Shown: positions 7,723 to 15,413 of the stretch, in pieces
How the letters are laid out: every line of letters begins with the position of its first letter
How positions within the stretch are numbered: the stretch's first letter is position 1
Source of the DNA: Amycolatopsis nivea
Lineage (GTDB): Bacteria; Actinomycetota; Actinomycetes; Mycobacteriales; Pseudonocardiaceae
Assembly (NCBI RefSeq): GCF_004522235.1
Contig: NZ_SDLT01000061.1
Location: 1-35,560 of the forward strand
Length of the DNA stretch: 35,560 bases
Reading direction: 5' to 3'
Notes under the pieces: generated by a model
The model's input: only the letters and a program-made list of their open reading frames with translations
Told to the model about the DNA's origin: nothing
Database searches by the model: none
Made by a program: the position numbers and the translations under genes

Positions 7723-8241
7723 TCAGCTCACCTGCAGGTCGATGCAGGCGTAGAAGGCGTTCGCGGTGTCCGCGATGTTCCAGACGGCGAGCACCGTCTG
7801 CCTTCCGGTGTGCCCCTTGAGGTCCACGTTGTGGGTGACCGTCTCCGGGGGCTGCTGGCCGCCGCCGTCCACGGTGGCGATCTTGTCGTTGCCGATCCAG
7901 TATTCGTAGTTGGACGTGCGGTGCCGGGCGGTGAACTTCCAGGTGAAGGCCACCGAGGAGCCGACCGGCGACGCCTTCCAGCCCTTGTTGTTGTCGTTCA
8001 GTTCGGCGAACTGGGCGTTGCCGCCGCTGCAGCTGTGCAGCCCCTTCGGCCCTTCGACGCTCTGCGGTTCGTACTTGATCTGGCCGCAGGAAACGGTTCC
8101 TTGCGCGCATTGGGCCTGCCGGCTCGCCGGCGCGTTGACGTACCCGTGCGCGCTGGCGATGCCTGCCGGGCTGATCAGCACGAGCACCGGGGCGATCGCC
8201 GTGCCGACCGCGGCCGCGACGAGTTTCCGGTTCGCTTTCAT
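7723..8241 (-). CDS. AA10 lytic polysaccharide monooxygenase (chitin-binding type)
   Basis: A 172-residue secreted copper enzyme that oxidatively cleaves crystalline chitin or cellulose. The Sec signal ends at ASA, so mature protein begins with His32 (HGYVNAP), the amino-terminal histidine of the copper brace. The second brace His is His107 in TARHRTSNYEYW. Paired cysteines (45/52 and others) fit AA10 folds. It is a single domain with no binding module, the usual length for small actinomycete AA10s. The start is ATG at 8241 with AAGGAG upstream. A DasR-like box 108 bp upstream and the adjacent glucanase suggest a role in breaking down fungal or insect polymers; chitin is the likelier substrate, by inference. 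Confidence 0.92.
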   Translation of the reverse strand: MKANRKLVAAAVGTAIAPVLVLISPAGIASAHGYVNAPASRQAQCAQGTVSCGQIKYEPQSVEGPKGLHSCSGGNAQFAELNDNNKGWKASPVGSSVAFTWKFTARHRTSNYEYWIGNDKIATVDGGGQQPPETVTHNVDLKGHTGRQTVLAVWNIADTANAFYACIDLQVS

Positions 8242-8348
8242 GGACAGCTCCTTCGGGAATGCTCGTTTCCCCGTGCGGGTACGACAAAGCGACGCACCGG
8301 CTTTCCGGGAGCCGGCCCGCACTGGGGGTGAGCGAAGGGGGTGGGCTT

Positions 8349-8364
8349 CTTGGTCTAGACCATA
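8349..8364. promoter_or_regulatory. DasR-responsive element (dre)-like operator
   Basis: CTTGGTCTAGACCATA keeps the 12-bp core TGGTCTAGACCA of the Streptomyces DasR site ACTGGTCTAGACCACT. It lies upstream of the chitin-type LPMO. DasR is the GntR-family N-acetylglucosamine regulator of chitinolytic genes, so control by amino-sugar availability is expected. Confidence 0.8.
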
Positions 8365-8544
8365 CGCCCGGCGCTCGGGAAAGGTCAACAGCTGGCAAAG
8401 AAAGGCGGGGCAGTGGTTATCCGTCAACGTTGTCACCCCGGACCACTCTCGCTTGTGGTTTTACCGGACGGCTTTCCGTTGATTGCGCCGGACGGGTGGC
8501 CCGATGCGGATCATGGCCACCCAGCGTGATTTCGTCCGCTCTGG

Positions 8545-8563
8545 ACTGTCTATAGTGGACAGT
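8545..8563. promoter_or_regulatory. Orphan operator-like inverted repeat
   Basis: ACTGTC and GACAGT arms are separated by TATAGTG, in an AT-rich patch. The form is typical of TetR or GntR operators. No intact gene starts nearby, and the adjoining region is decayed, so it may be left over from a lost gene. Confidence 0.4.
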
Positions 8564-8754
8564 GGGAAGCTGCGCGGGCGCACGGAAAGCGGCCGGTGCG
8601 GGTGGTCCGGTGCAGCGATTCTGCCCGGTCGTCGAAATCCCCGACTTCCGGCGGGTTGAACGGATTCGATCGGAAATGCTGAACTGGATGGTTGAGGTGT
8701 TCGCGGGGCCGAGGCCCTCGGCGGCCGGGTCGCCGTGCGGATGGGGGCGCTGGC

Positions 8755-8945
8755 GAGCACGTCGCGTGGGATGCCGAGCCGCGCCAGGTTGCGTTCGGTG
8801 ACCGCGCCGAGGGCGGGTCGCTCTCGCCGGGGGTGGCCGCGGTCAGGTCGGCGCGGGTGTGCTTGCTGTTCAGGACGCCGCCAGCCAGCGGGGAGCGGGG
8901 GACTATGCCCGTCTCGTGGGCCATCGGGAGCAGGTCGCGCTCGAC
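8755..8945 (-). pseudogene. Aldo/keto reductase remnant, frameshifted
   Basis: On the minus strand one frame reads VERDLLPMAHETGIVPRSPL, then AGGVLNSKHTRADLTAATPG. This is the middle of an aldo/keto reductase, with the SPLAGGVL strand and the TRADL loop. Past about position 8830 the homology continues in another frame as VTERNLARLG, the usual next helix. The N-terminal catalytic half (Asp, Tyr, Lys, His) is absent upstream and the C-terminal NADPH-binding end is not recognisable. It is therefore a truncated, frameshifted fragment of about 190 bp, not a working gene. The exact limits are approximate. Confidence 0.6.
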
Positions 8946-9380
8946 GAGACGTGAGCATCGGTGGGGGCGGTCCCGGCGAGCGCAGTTGCCTTTACCGGCT
9001 CAGCGGCAGTCCCGTTCGGCGGACTGACCGGCTGCCGCCGAGCCGGAGCCCTTGGCCGAGTTTCCCCGCGCCCGGCCATGGTGCTTGAACCACCGCCGCG
9101 ACATCCTCGCCTGGAACCGATGACGCGACTGCTGGTGGATTTGCCCGCGCTGTTCCCGGCTCAGCGCAACGCGAGGTGGCTGCGCGGCTGGGGCGAAGCA
9201 TCCGGACGATGCGGCGCTGGGGACCTCATCGCGGAATCTCCTGCCCAGGGCGAGGAATTCGGGCGTTGGCGGGCGGAACGGGAGCAGCCGGGGGACGGAA
9301 CGTGCTTCGGCAGCCGGAAGCCAGGAGTGCCGGACCGGCGAGTGCTGATCTGCCGGGAGGCGTTCGCTTCGCTGGCTGGG
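8946..9380. other. Non-coding or decayed region
   Basis: No convincing gene. On the plus strand near 9120-9215 the fragment MTRLLVDLPALFP is followed in a shifted frame by AQREVAARLGRSIRTMRRW, which looks like a helix-turn-helix and may be the debris of a regulator or transposase. Nothing else is recognisable. With the adjacent reductase remnant this makes roughly 800 bp of degraded DNA. Confidence 0.4.
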
Positions 9381-9950
9381 TCAGGATTGCCGGGAGGGGG
9401 TCAGCGGCGGATTTCCTCGCCGCCGTGCCCGGTAAGCCGCGGCCTTCATTTTGTTTCCGCAGGTGGCCATCGCGCACCATTCGCGCCGTGATCCGCGCGA
9501 ATGGTCCAGGTAAACCTGCGTGCATTCCGGCCGTCCGCATTCCTTCAGCAGGTCCGCGTCCGGGCCGCCCAGGATCGTGATCGCGGCCCGGGCCACGGTG
9601 GACAACGCCTGCGCCGCGGTCGCCCGGACCTGTCGTCCGGCCCGGGTCAGCTGCGGGACCGCGTCCGGTTGCGCGGCTGCCTCGTTGAGCAGCGTCAACG
9701 CCTCCGGGTCGTACTCGTGGCCGACGAGCCGGGCGGCGACCAGGGCGTAGATCGCCTCCCGGACCGCGATCGCCCCCGCCAGGTCAGCGGCCGTGCTCCC
9801 CGGATCGGCGCCGGTGACCCCCGACTCGCGGAACCAGGCGTCCAGGCTGCGCGGCGACCCCAGCATCTCGGCCGGCTCGTCGTTGCGGCGGGCCCGCAGC
9901 GTGCCGACGAAGTCCAGTGCCGGGTTCCCGCAGGGGAAGGCGTGCTCCAT
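9381..9950 (-). CDS. CGNR zinc-finger / ABATE-domain regulator
   Basis: A 189-residue protein. The N-terminal ABATE-like domain begins with a motif typical of the family, FPCGNPALDFVGTLRAR, and is helical through about residue 130. The C-terminal CGNR zinc finger reads ECGRPECTQVYLD...REWCAMATCGNK, with four cysteines in two C-x4-C pairs. Such proteins are thought to be stress-linked DNA-binding regulators. The start is placed at the ATG at 9950, because the longer form to 9986 only adds a basic tail. It diverges from the small ORF and Ohr gene with 174 bp between. A GTGAT-GA-ATCAC palindrome at 9968-9979 could be its operator. Confidence 0.85.
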   Translation of the reverse strand: MEHAFPCGNPALDFVGTLRARRNDEPAEMLGSPRSLDAWFRESGVTGADPGSTAADLAGAIAVREAIYALVAARLVGHEYDPEALTLLNEAAAQPDAVPQLTRAGRQVRATAAQALSTVARAAITILGGPDADLLKECGRPECTQVYLDHSRGSRREWCAMATCGNKMKAAAYRARRRGNPPLTPSRQS

Positions 9951-10124
9951 GCGCACCAGTCTGACAGGTGATGAATCACGACGCAAGGAACTCTAACCAG
10001 TCTAGGGGGGGTATGAGTAGCGGATCACAGAAATGCGTAACCATCTTGACCGGTGACGAATGTGCGTGCGAAGGTTCTCTCGTCGCCGAGACCGGCCCGG
10101 TCTCCTGCTGAAAGGTCACGTCCG

Positions 10125-10205
10125 ATGGACTCGATCACCCTGGCGTTCCGCGAAGTTCTCGGCGCACTGGCGGCGCTGACCGGCACCGTCCTCAGCGGAT
10201 TCTGA
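10125..10205 (+). CDS. Small ORF (26 codons) upstream of the Ohr gene
   Basis: Starts with ATG, reads MDSITLAFREVLGALAALTG then TVLSGF, and stops with TGA 22 bp before the Ohr start. AAAGG at 10110-10114 gives a well-spaced ribosome-binding site. The product is mostly hydrophobic with one Arg-Glu pair, so it could be a membrane-associated microprotein or simply a translated leader. No known family is recognised. Spacing suggests co-transcription with the peroxidase gene. It could also be a chance ORF; conservation in relatives would decide. Confidence 0.4.
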   Translation: MDSITLAFREVLGALAALTGTVLSGF

Positions 10206-10227
10206 AAAGTTCTGGAAAGGGAAAGCC

Positions 10228-10653
10228 ATGTCTGAAACCACTTACACCGCCGTAGTCACCACCACCGGCGAAGGCCGCAACGGGGGACGCGCGGTTTCGT
10301 CCGACGGCGCGCTCGACCTGAAGTTCGCCATCCCGAAGGAACTCGGCGGCAACGGCGGCGCGACGAACCCGGAGCAGTTGCTCGCGGCCGGCTGGTCGTC
10401 GTGTTTCATGGGCGCGGTGCGGATCGCCGCGGCGCAGCGGAAGGTGAAGCTGGCCGACCTCGCGGTGGTCGCGGACGTGACCCTGCATCACGACGAGGCG
10501 AACTTCTGGCTCAGCGCCGCGTTGCACCTGGAGCTGACGGGGATCGACCAGGAGACCGCCGACACGCTGGCCGCGGCTGCGCACCAGACCTGCCCGTACT
10601 CGAAGGCGCTGGGCGGGAGCATCGAGGTCACGGTGGACGCGACGGTCGCCTGA
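10228..10653 (+). CDS. ohr: Organic hydroperoxide resistance protein (Ohr/OsmC family)
   Basis: A 141-residue thiol peroxidase that reduces organic hydroperoxides, normally recycled by lipoylated proteins. The two redox cysteines are in the family contexts AAGWSSCFMGAV (about residue 60) and HQTCPYSKAL (about residue 125). The N-terminal TYTAVVTTTGEGRNG and GGNGGATNPEQLLAAG match Ohr rather than the longer OsmC or YhfA types. A GGAAAGG ribosome-binding site precedes the ATG. No MarR-type OhrR is adjacent; the divergent CGNR zinc-finger gene is the only nearby candidate regulator. It stands second after a 26-codon ORF. Confidence 0.92.
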   Translation: MSETTYTAVVTTTGEGRNGGRAVSSDGALDLKFAIPKELGGNGGATNPEQLLAAGWSSCFMGAVRIAAAQRKVKLADLAVVADVTLHHDEANFWLSAALHLELTGIDQETADTLAAAAHQTCPYSKALGGSIEVTVDATVA

Positions 10654-10973
10654 TCCCGGTCGGTCGGGGTGCCCTTGAGCCGGTGGTGCGGGGGCGGGTT
10701 CGCGCGGGATTTCGGCGATGCCTGCTGTCGAGGGCGCGCTCGATCCGGCGGTGCCGGATTGCGGGGCGGCGGTTCGTTCGCGGATGCGGAAGATGCCTGC
10801 GAACCGACGGCACCGGGTTGCCGGGCGGTGCGGGTGCGGAAGGCTCGTTCAAGTCAGCGGCGGGCGGTTCGGTCGTGGATGCGGAAAGCCGTATCCGGCT
10901 GGGCGTGGGCGTGCTCGGTCAGTTCGGGAGCGAATTGCCGGGCAGCCCGAGGCCGTTCGGAACACCCGCCGCG
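10654..10973. other. Intergenic stretch with no recognisable gene
   Basis: 320 bp between the Ohr stop and the LysR 3' end. Both strands have open frames, a by-product of high GC, but none gives a family-like protein. Two loosely similar segments (GGCGGTTCG..., then GGATGCGGAA) repeat around 10770-10795 and 10862-10885. No terminator is obvious. Confidence 0.5.
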
Positions 10974-11906
10974 TCAGGACCGAACAGCAGGAGCCTGCCG
11001 AGCCAGCTCCCGCGCCACTTCGACGGCCGTCTCGATGGTCCGTGCCGCGAGGGGCGACTCGGCGTCCCGCCCGCGGGGCCAGTGCAGGTAGATCGAGCGC
11101 GCCGGGGTCGGGTCGAGGTCGTGGACCTGCAGGTCCGGCCATCCCTCGGGGCCGTGGATCGCGCCGCAGTCGCGGCAGACGACCTGGTGGATCGCCAGCC
11201 AGGGCAGGACCGCGAGGCCCATTCCGGCGCGGACCATCGACAGGATCGTCTCGCTGCCCGCGGAGCGGAACACGATGCGCGGGCGGGCCCCGGCCTCCGC
11301 GAGGGAGTGCTCGAGCCTGGGCTGGTCGCAGGTCGACGGCCAGGCCACCATCGGCTTGCCGTCCAGTTCCCGCGCGGGCACCGGACCCGCCGGCAGCGTG
11401 TCCGGAGGTGCGACGGCCAGGTAGGGATCTTCCATCAGCAGGACGTGGTCCGTGTCTTCGCTGATGAGACCGTCGTGGAACAGCAGGTCCAGTTCGCCGA
11501 GCCGAGGCTCGTCGGGTTCCGATAGCCGGATCTCGCAGCGGGGGTGTTCCTCGCGCAGGAGACGCAGCACGGTCGGCAGGATCGCGTGCGAGACGCTCTG
11601 CAGGGTGCCGACGTCGATGCGGCCTTCACCGGCCTTGAAACGGTCGACCGCCTGGCCCAGCGCTTCGGCCTTCGCCAGTACCTCCCGGCCGTGTTCGAGC
11701 ACCACGGCGCCGAGCGGCGTGATCCGCACGGGGCGCGGGCCGCCCGGGCGATCGAAGACCGCGCCGCCGAGGGTTCGTTCCAGGGCAGCGATGTGCTGGC
11801 TCACGCTCGATTGCGTGTAGCCCAGCCGGGTCGCCGCCCGGGAGAACGTTCCCTCTTCGGCGATCGCGAGCATCGTCGTCAGCTGGCGCAGGTCGAAGTC
11901 GGCCAT
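10974..11906 (-). CDS. LysR-family transcriptional regulator
   Basis: A 310-residue regulator. The winged HTH at residues about 6-65 reads LRQLTTMLAIAEEGTFSRAA and continues through TQSSVSQHIAALERTLGG, canonical for LysR. The effector domain (from about residue 95, GRIDVGTLQSV) is complete. It diverges from an MFS pump with an 84-bp gap that contains a 9-bp inverted repeat. By position it should control the MFS/PPOX operon. The inducer is unknown. The C-terminus ends normally at RQAPAVRS. Confidence 0.9.
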   Translation of the reverse strand: MADFDLRQLTTMLAIAEEGTFSRAATRLGYTQSSVSQHIAALERTLGGAVFDRPGGPRPVRITPLGAVVLEHGREVLAKAEALGQAVDRFKAGEGRIDVGTLQSVSHAILPTVLRLLREEHPRCEIRLSEPDEPRLGELDLLFHDGLISEDTDHVLLMEDPYLAVAPPDTLPAGPVPARELDGKPMVAWPSTCDQPRLEHSLAEAGARPRIVFRSAGSETILSMVRAGMGLAVLPWLAIHQVVCRDCGAIHGPEGWPDLQVHDLDPTPARSIYLHWPRGRDAESPLAARTIETAVEVARELARQAPAVRS

Positions 11907-11923
11907 GAGCCGAGTATATTACT

Positions 11924-11948
11924 GTTCACGATGGATTCGATCGTAAAC
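11924..11948. promoter_or_regulatory. Putative LysR binding site
   Basis: GTTCACGAT and ATCGTAAAC form an inverted repeat with one mismatch in 9 bp and a 7-bp spacer, centred between the LysR and MFS starts. The surrounding 11911-11965 is AT-rich, unlike the rest of the region, as expected for a shared promoter. Confidence 0.6.
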
Positions 11949-11990
11949 AATCGCTTTTCTTAATCTCCTGGCACTCTTAGCGTCGTTGCC

Positions 11991-13193
11991 ATGACAGTCG
12001 CAACGATCGCCGCCGGGAGAACTCGCAAGCTGCCGTCGCTCGCGTGGACGCTGGGGGCGTGCCACCTCGTCGCCCGGGGCGGCGCGTTCGTGCAGCCGAT
12101 GCTGGTGCTGTACCTGACGCAGGAACAGCGGATGACCCCGACGGCGGCGGGGGCCGTGGTATCCGCAGTGGGCATCGGCGACTTCGGATCGCAGCTGCTC
12201 GGGGGCTGGCTGGGGGACCGGACCGGGCGGCGGAAGACGATGCTCCTCGGGTTCCTCGGGACGGCGATCGCGTTGGCCGCCTTGGGATCCGCCGCCGCGC
12301 CGCCGGTCATCTGGGCAACGGCGGTGGGCTACGGTCTCGCTGCTGGGCTCTTCCGCCCGGCGGGATCGGCGGCGGTGGCGGACCTTCCGCCGGAGCAGCG
12401 GGTGCGAGCGTACAGCTTGCTTTATTGGGCGGCGAACCTCGGATATGCCGTCGCGGCAACGGTTTCCGGGGTTCTGGCGAGTCGCGGCTACGGGCTGCTG
12501 TTCTGGTTGAACGCGGTCGCGATGCTGGTTGCCGCGGCGATCGTGGTGACTGCGGTTCCGGAGACTCATTCGGGACCGAGCCATGGGCGACGCGCGCTGC
12601 TGCCAGTGTTGCGAGCGGACCGTCTCATGAGGACCATGACGCTGATCCACGTCGGCTGTTTCACGTTGTTGATGCAGGCGTTCGCCACATTGCCGTTGTT
12701 GATGACCGCGCAGCAGTTCAGTTCCGCGACTTACGGTTCCGTGCTGGCGCTCAACGGGTTCGCCATCGTTGTCCTGCAACCGTTCGCTGCCGCGATGTTG
12801 GCGAATCGCGACCGTGCGACAGTGCTTGCTACCTCGATGTTGCTGGCGGGCGTTGGCGGCGGTCTGGCCGCCGTGTCCCAGAGCATTGCTGGCTACGCCG
12901 TCGCGATTCTTGTTCTCAGCCTCGGGCAGATCGGGTTGGCGGTCCAGTTCGGTGCGACGTTCGCTGCTCTCGCGCCACCTGATTTGCGCAGCGGGTATAT
13001 GGGTGTCGCGTCGAGTGCGTGGAGCCTTGGCGCGGTTCTCGGCCCGATGCTCGGTACTGCGTTGCTTGAGCAAGCTGGCCGAACTTGGCTGGGCGTAGTG
13101 GCTTTCGCCGCCGGAACTCTGCTTTTCCTTGCCCAGCAAGCCGTCGCTGGACGACTTCGCGAGCGGCAGTCAACCGAGAAGGGAACCCACTGA
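11991..13193 (+). CDS. MFS transporter, probable drug or metabolite efflux
   Basis: A 400-residue inner-membrane proton antiporter with about 12 membrane helices. The loop 2-3 motif A reads GGWLGDRTGRRKTM, diagnostic of the superfamily. Hydrophobic helices continue to LLFLAQQAVAGRL, and a short polar tail follows. The resemblance is to the MdtH/DHA1-like group. It diverges from the LysR gene and shares a base with the PPOX start (TGATG), so it heads a two-gene operon. The exported substrate cannot be read from sequence. Confidence 0.88.
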   Translation: MTVATIAAGRTRKLPSLAWTLGACHLVARGGAFVQPMLVLYLTQEQRMTPTAAGAVVSAVGIGDFGSQLLGGWLGDRTGRRKTMLLGFLGTAIALAALGSAAAPPVIWATAVGYGLAAGLFRPAGSAAVADLPPEQRVRAYSLLYWAANLGYAVAATVSGVLASRGYGLLFWLNAVAMLVAAAIVVTAVPETHSGPSHGRRALLPVLRADRLMRTMTLIHVGCFTLLMQAFATLPLLMTAQQFSSATYGSVLALNGFAIVVLQPFAAAMLANRDRATVLATSMLLAGVGGGLAAVSQSIAGYAVAILVLSLGQIGLAVQFGATFAALAPPDLRSGYMGVASSAWSLGAVLGPMLGTALLEQAGRTWLGVVAFAAGTLLFLAQQAVAGRLRERQSTEKGTH

Positions 13194-13615
13194 TGACGAC
13201 CATGACCGACAGCGAATGGCGCGCCTTCCTCTCCGAGGGTACGAGGCTTGCGCACCTGGCCCTCACTCGTGCTGACGGACGTCCGCACGTCACGCCGATC
13301 TGCTTCGTCCTCGACGGCGACGAACTTGTCTTCGCCTTGTCGCCGGGAAGCGTCAAGGGCAAAAGCCTTGCGCGGGACGGCCGGGTCGCGGTCTGCGTCA
13401 GCGACGAGCGGCAGCCGTACAGCTTCGTGACCGTCGAAGGGCAGGCTCGGGTTTCTGTCGAGCCGGACCAGATCAGGCGCGTCGCGACGGGGATCGCCGA
13501 GCGTTACTACCCGGGTCAGTCCGCAGTGGACCTTGCCGATTCGTTCGTCCACAGTGGATTCACTGCGGTCCGAATCAGCATCGCGCACGTTATCGCCCAA
13601 TCTGGTCTCGGCTGA
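13193..13615 (+). CDS. PPOX-class (pyridoxamine-oxidase-fold) F420-dependent oxidoreductase
   Basis: A 140-residue split-barrel flavin- or F420-binding enzyme. The fold markers are LAHLALTRADGRPHVTPICF (strands 1-2), DELVFALSPGSVKGKSLARD (cofactor phosphate loop) and the VAVCVSDE strand. Proteins of this size and pattern in mycobacteria and actinomycetes reduce quinones or bilins with F420H2. The start is ATG 13193, overlapping the MFS stop; MTTM allows an alternative at 13202. Coupling to an efflux pump suggests a pair that modifies and exports a toxic redox compound, an inference. The end is 3 bp from the convergent pheT-like gene. Confidence 0.85.
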   Translation: MTTMTDSEWRAFLSEGTRLAHLALTRADGRPHVTPICFVLDGDELVFALSPGSVKGKSLARDGRVAVCVSDERQPYSFVTVEGQARVSVEPDQIRRVATGIAERYYPGQSAVDLADSFVHSGFTAVRISIAHVIAQSGLG

Positions 13616-13618
13616 GGC

Positions 13619-15400
13619 TCACCGCATCCGCGCTCCCGCCCGCTCCAGTGCAGCCAGCACTTCGGAGCGGGCGGCGGCGATTTCGCCCGTGGTCAGCGTC
13701 GTGGACCTCGGGCGGAGGGTGACCCGCAAGGTGAGCGAACGGTGGTCGGCCGGAATTCTCGAATCCCGGTACTCGCCGACGTACGCCACTCGCTGCACCA
13801 AGGCGTGCGCCTGCGTCGCGGTCTCGGCGACCAGCGACCACGGCACGGTGTCGGCTGCGAGGACGGACAGGTCGAAGTCCGATTCGGGCAGGTCGCCGAC
13901 CGGGGTGTAGCGGTTCTCGCGGGACGGGTGCGTCCGCAGTGCGTCGAGGTCCAGTTCGACGCAGGCGATCGCGCCCCGGTCGATGCCCGCCGCCCGGAGC
14001 ACCGCGGGCCGGACCAGCGCCAGCGTCCCGGCCGGGCGGATCGCGAGCCGGACCGACGGGTCCGTCCAGGCCGGGCCGGGGGTGCCGGTCAGGTCCAGGG
14101 CGGTGAGATGGCAGTACCGGCGGATCAGCTCGGCCAGCCCTTTGGCCCGGCGGAACAGGTCGGCCCCGTCCGGTCCGGCGAGCAGGATTCCGGCGGACGT
14201 CCGCTCGCCCGCGGCGAAGACGGTGCCGACTTCGAAGAGGCTGAACTCGTCGTAGTAGCGCAGGTTGGCGGCCGCGGCTTCGAGCAGGTTCGGGATCAGC
14301 GACGGGCGCAACCGGGCGCGATCCGGCGCCGGCGGGTGGTCGATCGTGAGGTCGGCGTCGAGCCCGCACGCGGCGAGCAGGTGATCGGCGGACCACGGGT
14401 AGGTCAGCACTTCGGTTGCCCCGCCGCGCGCCGCGAGCACCTCCCGGACCTGGCGGTTCAAGGGGAGCCGAGGGCGCGGGGCCAGCTGCACGACGGGCCG
14501 CGGCGCGGGCAGCGCGTCGAAGCCATGGATCCGGGCCAGCTCCTCGACGATGTCGACGGGGAGCGAGAGATCGCCGGTGGAACGCCACGACGGAGCGACT
14601 ACTCGCAGCAGCTCCCCGGTGATTTCGGCGGTGCAGCCGAGGGCGCGGAGGATGCGCAGGATTTCGTCCGGCGGCAGCGGGATGCCGATCCGACGTTCGA
14701 TTTCCGCGAGGCTGATCTCGATTTCGGCTCGTCGGGTCGCGGCGACGACGATGTCTTCCACGCCGAGTGCCGCGGCCGACGGGTCGGCTTCGGTCAGGAG
14801 GTGGAGGAAGAGATCGGCGGCTTGGTCGGCGCGTTGAGTGTCGAGGCCTTTCTCTTGGCGTACCGAAGCTTCGGTCCGGGCGCTGCAGCGGGCTCGGCTG
14901 GGGTGCAGGGTCGGGATCTCCAGCACGACTGACGCACTGGAAGCACGGACGTCACTCGGTTGTCCGACGGCGTACATCACGTATGCGCTCAGATCGGCGC
15001 ACAGGTTCCGGCTTGGTTCACCGATGCGCCGGAGCCGGTCGCGGACGAAAGCCGGAGTCGGCACGGAACTGTCCACTGTGCACTGCAGGGCGAGCATCCG
15101 CCGGTGCCAAGCGGGATCGGCCAGGGTGAGGCCGGTGGCGTTCGGCGGCCGGGCGACCCGGGGGAGAGGAGTCATCGGGAGTCCATAGAGGACAGACAGC
15201 TCGCGGGCGATGCCATAGTGTCCCCACAGATCGGGGCGATGGGTGAGGGATTTGTTGTCGATCTCGAAGACGACGTCGCCGTCGACGAGGTCGTAACCCT
15301 CGACTTCGACGGTCTTCAAGGTCAACTCGTGTGCCAGCTGGTCCGGCGAACGGCCGGGCAGCGGCACGTAGTCGGTCAGCCAGTCCCGGGAAATCTTCAC
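13619..15400 (-). CDS. Reduced phenylalanyl-tRNA synthetase beta-like subunit
   Basis: 593 residues, against about 800 for normal PheT. The N-terminus MKISRDWLTDYVPLPG begins as PheT does, but the EMAP/OB tRNA-binding domain is missing: residue 38 runs straight into DVVFEIDNKSLTHRPDLWGH. The B3/B4 editing domain is also shortened: YVMYAVGQP passes to SASVVLEIPTLHP without the LAGVMGG stretch that normally lies between. The B5 domain, the synthetase-like core (ATEVLTYPW, LRPSLIPNLL, FSLFEVGTVF) and the C-terminal FDX-ACB anticodon-binding domain (ending LEAALERAG-like) are kept. The start is GTG. It follows the pheS-like gene by 13 bp. It is probably a second, non-housekeeping copy. Confidence 0.88.
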   Translation of the reverse strand: MKISRDWLTDYVPLPGRSPDQLAHELTLKTVEVEGYDLVDGDVVFEIDNKSLTHRPDLWGHYGIARELSVLYGLPMTPLPRVARPPNATGLTLADPAWHRRMLALQCTVDSSVPTPAFVRDRLRRIGEPSRNLCADLSAYVMYAVGQPSDVRASSASVVLEIPTLHPSRARCSARTEASVRQEKGLDTQRADQAADLFLHLLTEADPSAAALGVEDIVVAATRRAEIEISLAEIERRIGIPLPPDEILRILRALGCTAEITGELLRVVAPSWRSTGDLSLPVDIVEELARIHGFDALPAPRPVVQLAPRPRLPLNRQVREVLAARGGATEVLTYPWSADHLLAACGLDADLTIDHPPAPDRARLRPSLIPNLLEAAAANLRYYDEFSLFEVGTVFAAGERTSAGILLAGPDGADLFRRAKGLAELIRRYCHLTALDLTGTPGPAWTDPSVRLAIRPAGTLALVRPAVLRAAGIDRGAIACVELDLDALRTHPSRENRYTPVGDLPESDFDLSVLAADTVPWSLVAETATQAHALVQRVAYVGEYRDSRIPADHRSLTLRVTLRPRSTTLTTGEIAAARSEVLAALERAGARMR

Positions 15401-15413
15401 GACAGCGGGCCTT

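Noticed and set aside
13619..15400. Short pheT considered as a broken pseudogene
   Set aside because: The frame is open from start to stop, both shortened regions join smoothly, and the core and C-terminal domains are intact. A deletion-derived but working variant is more likely.
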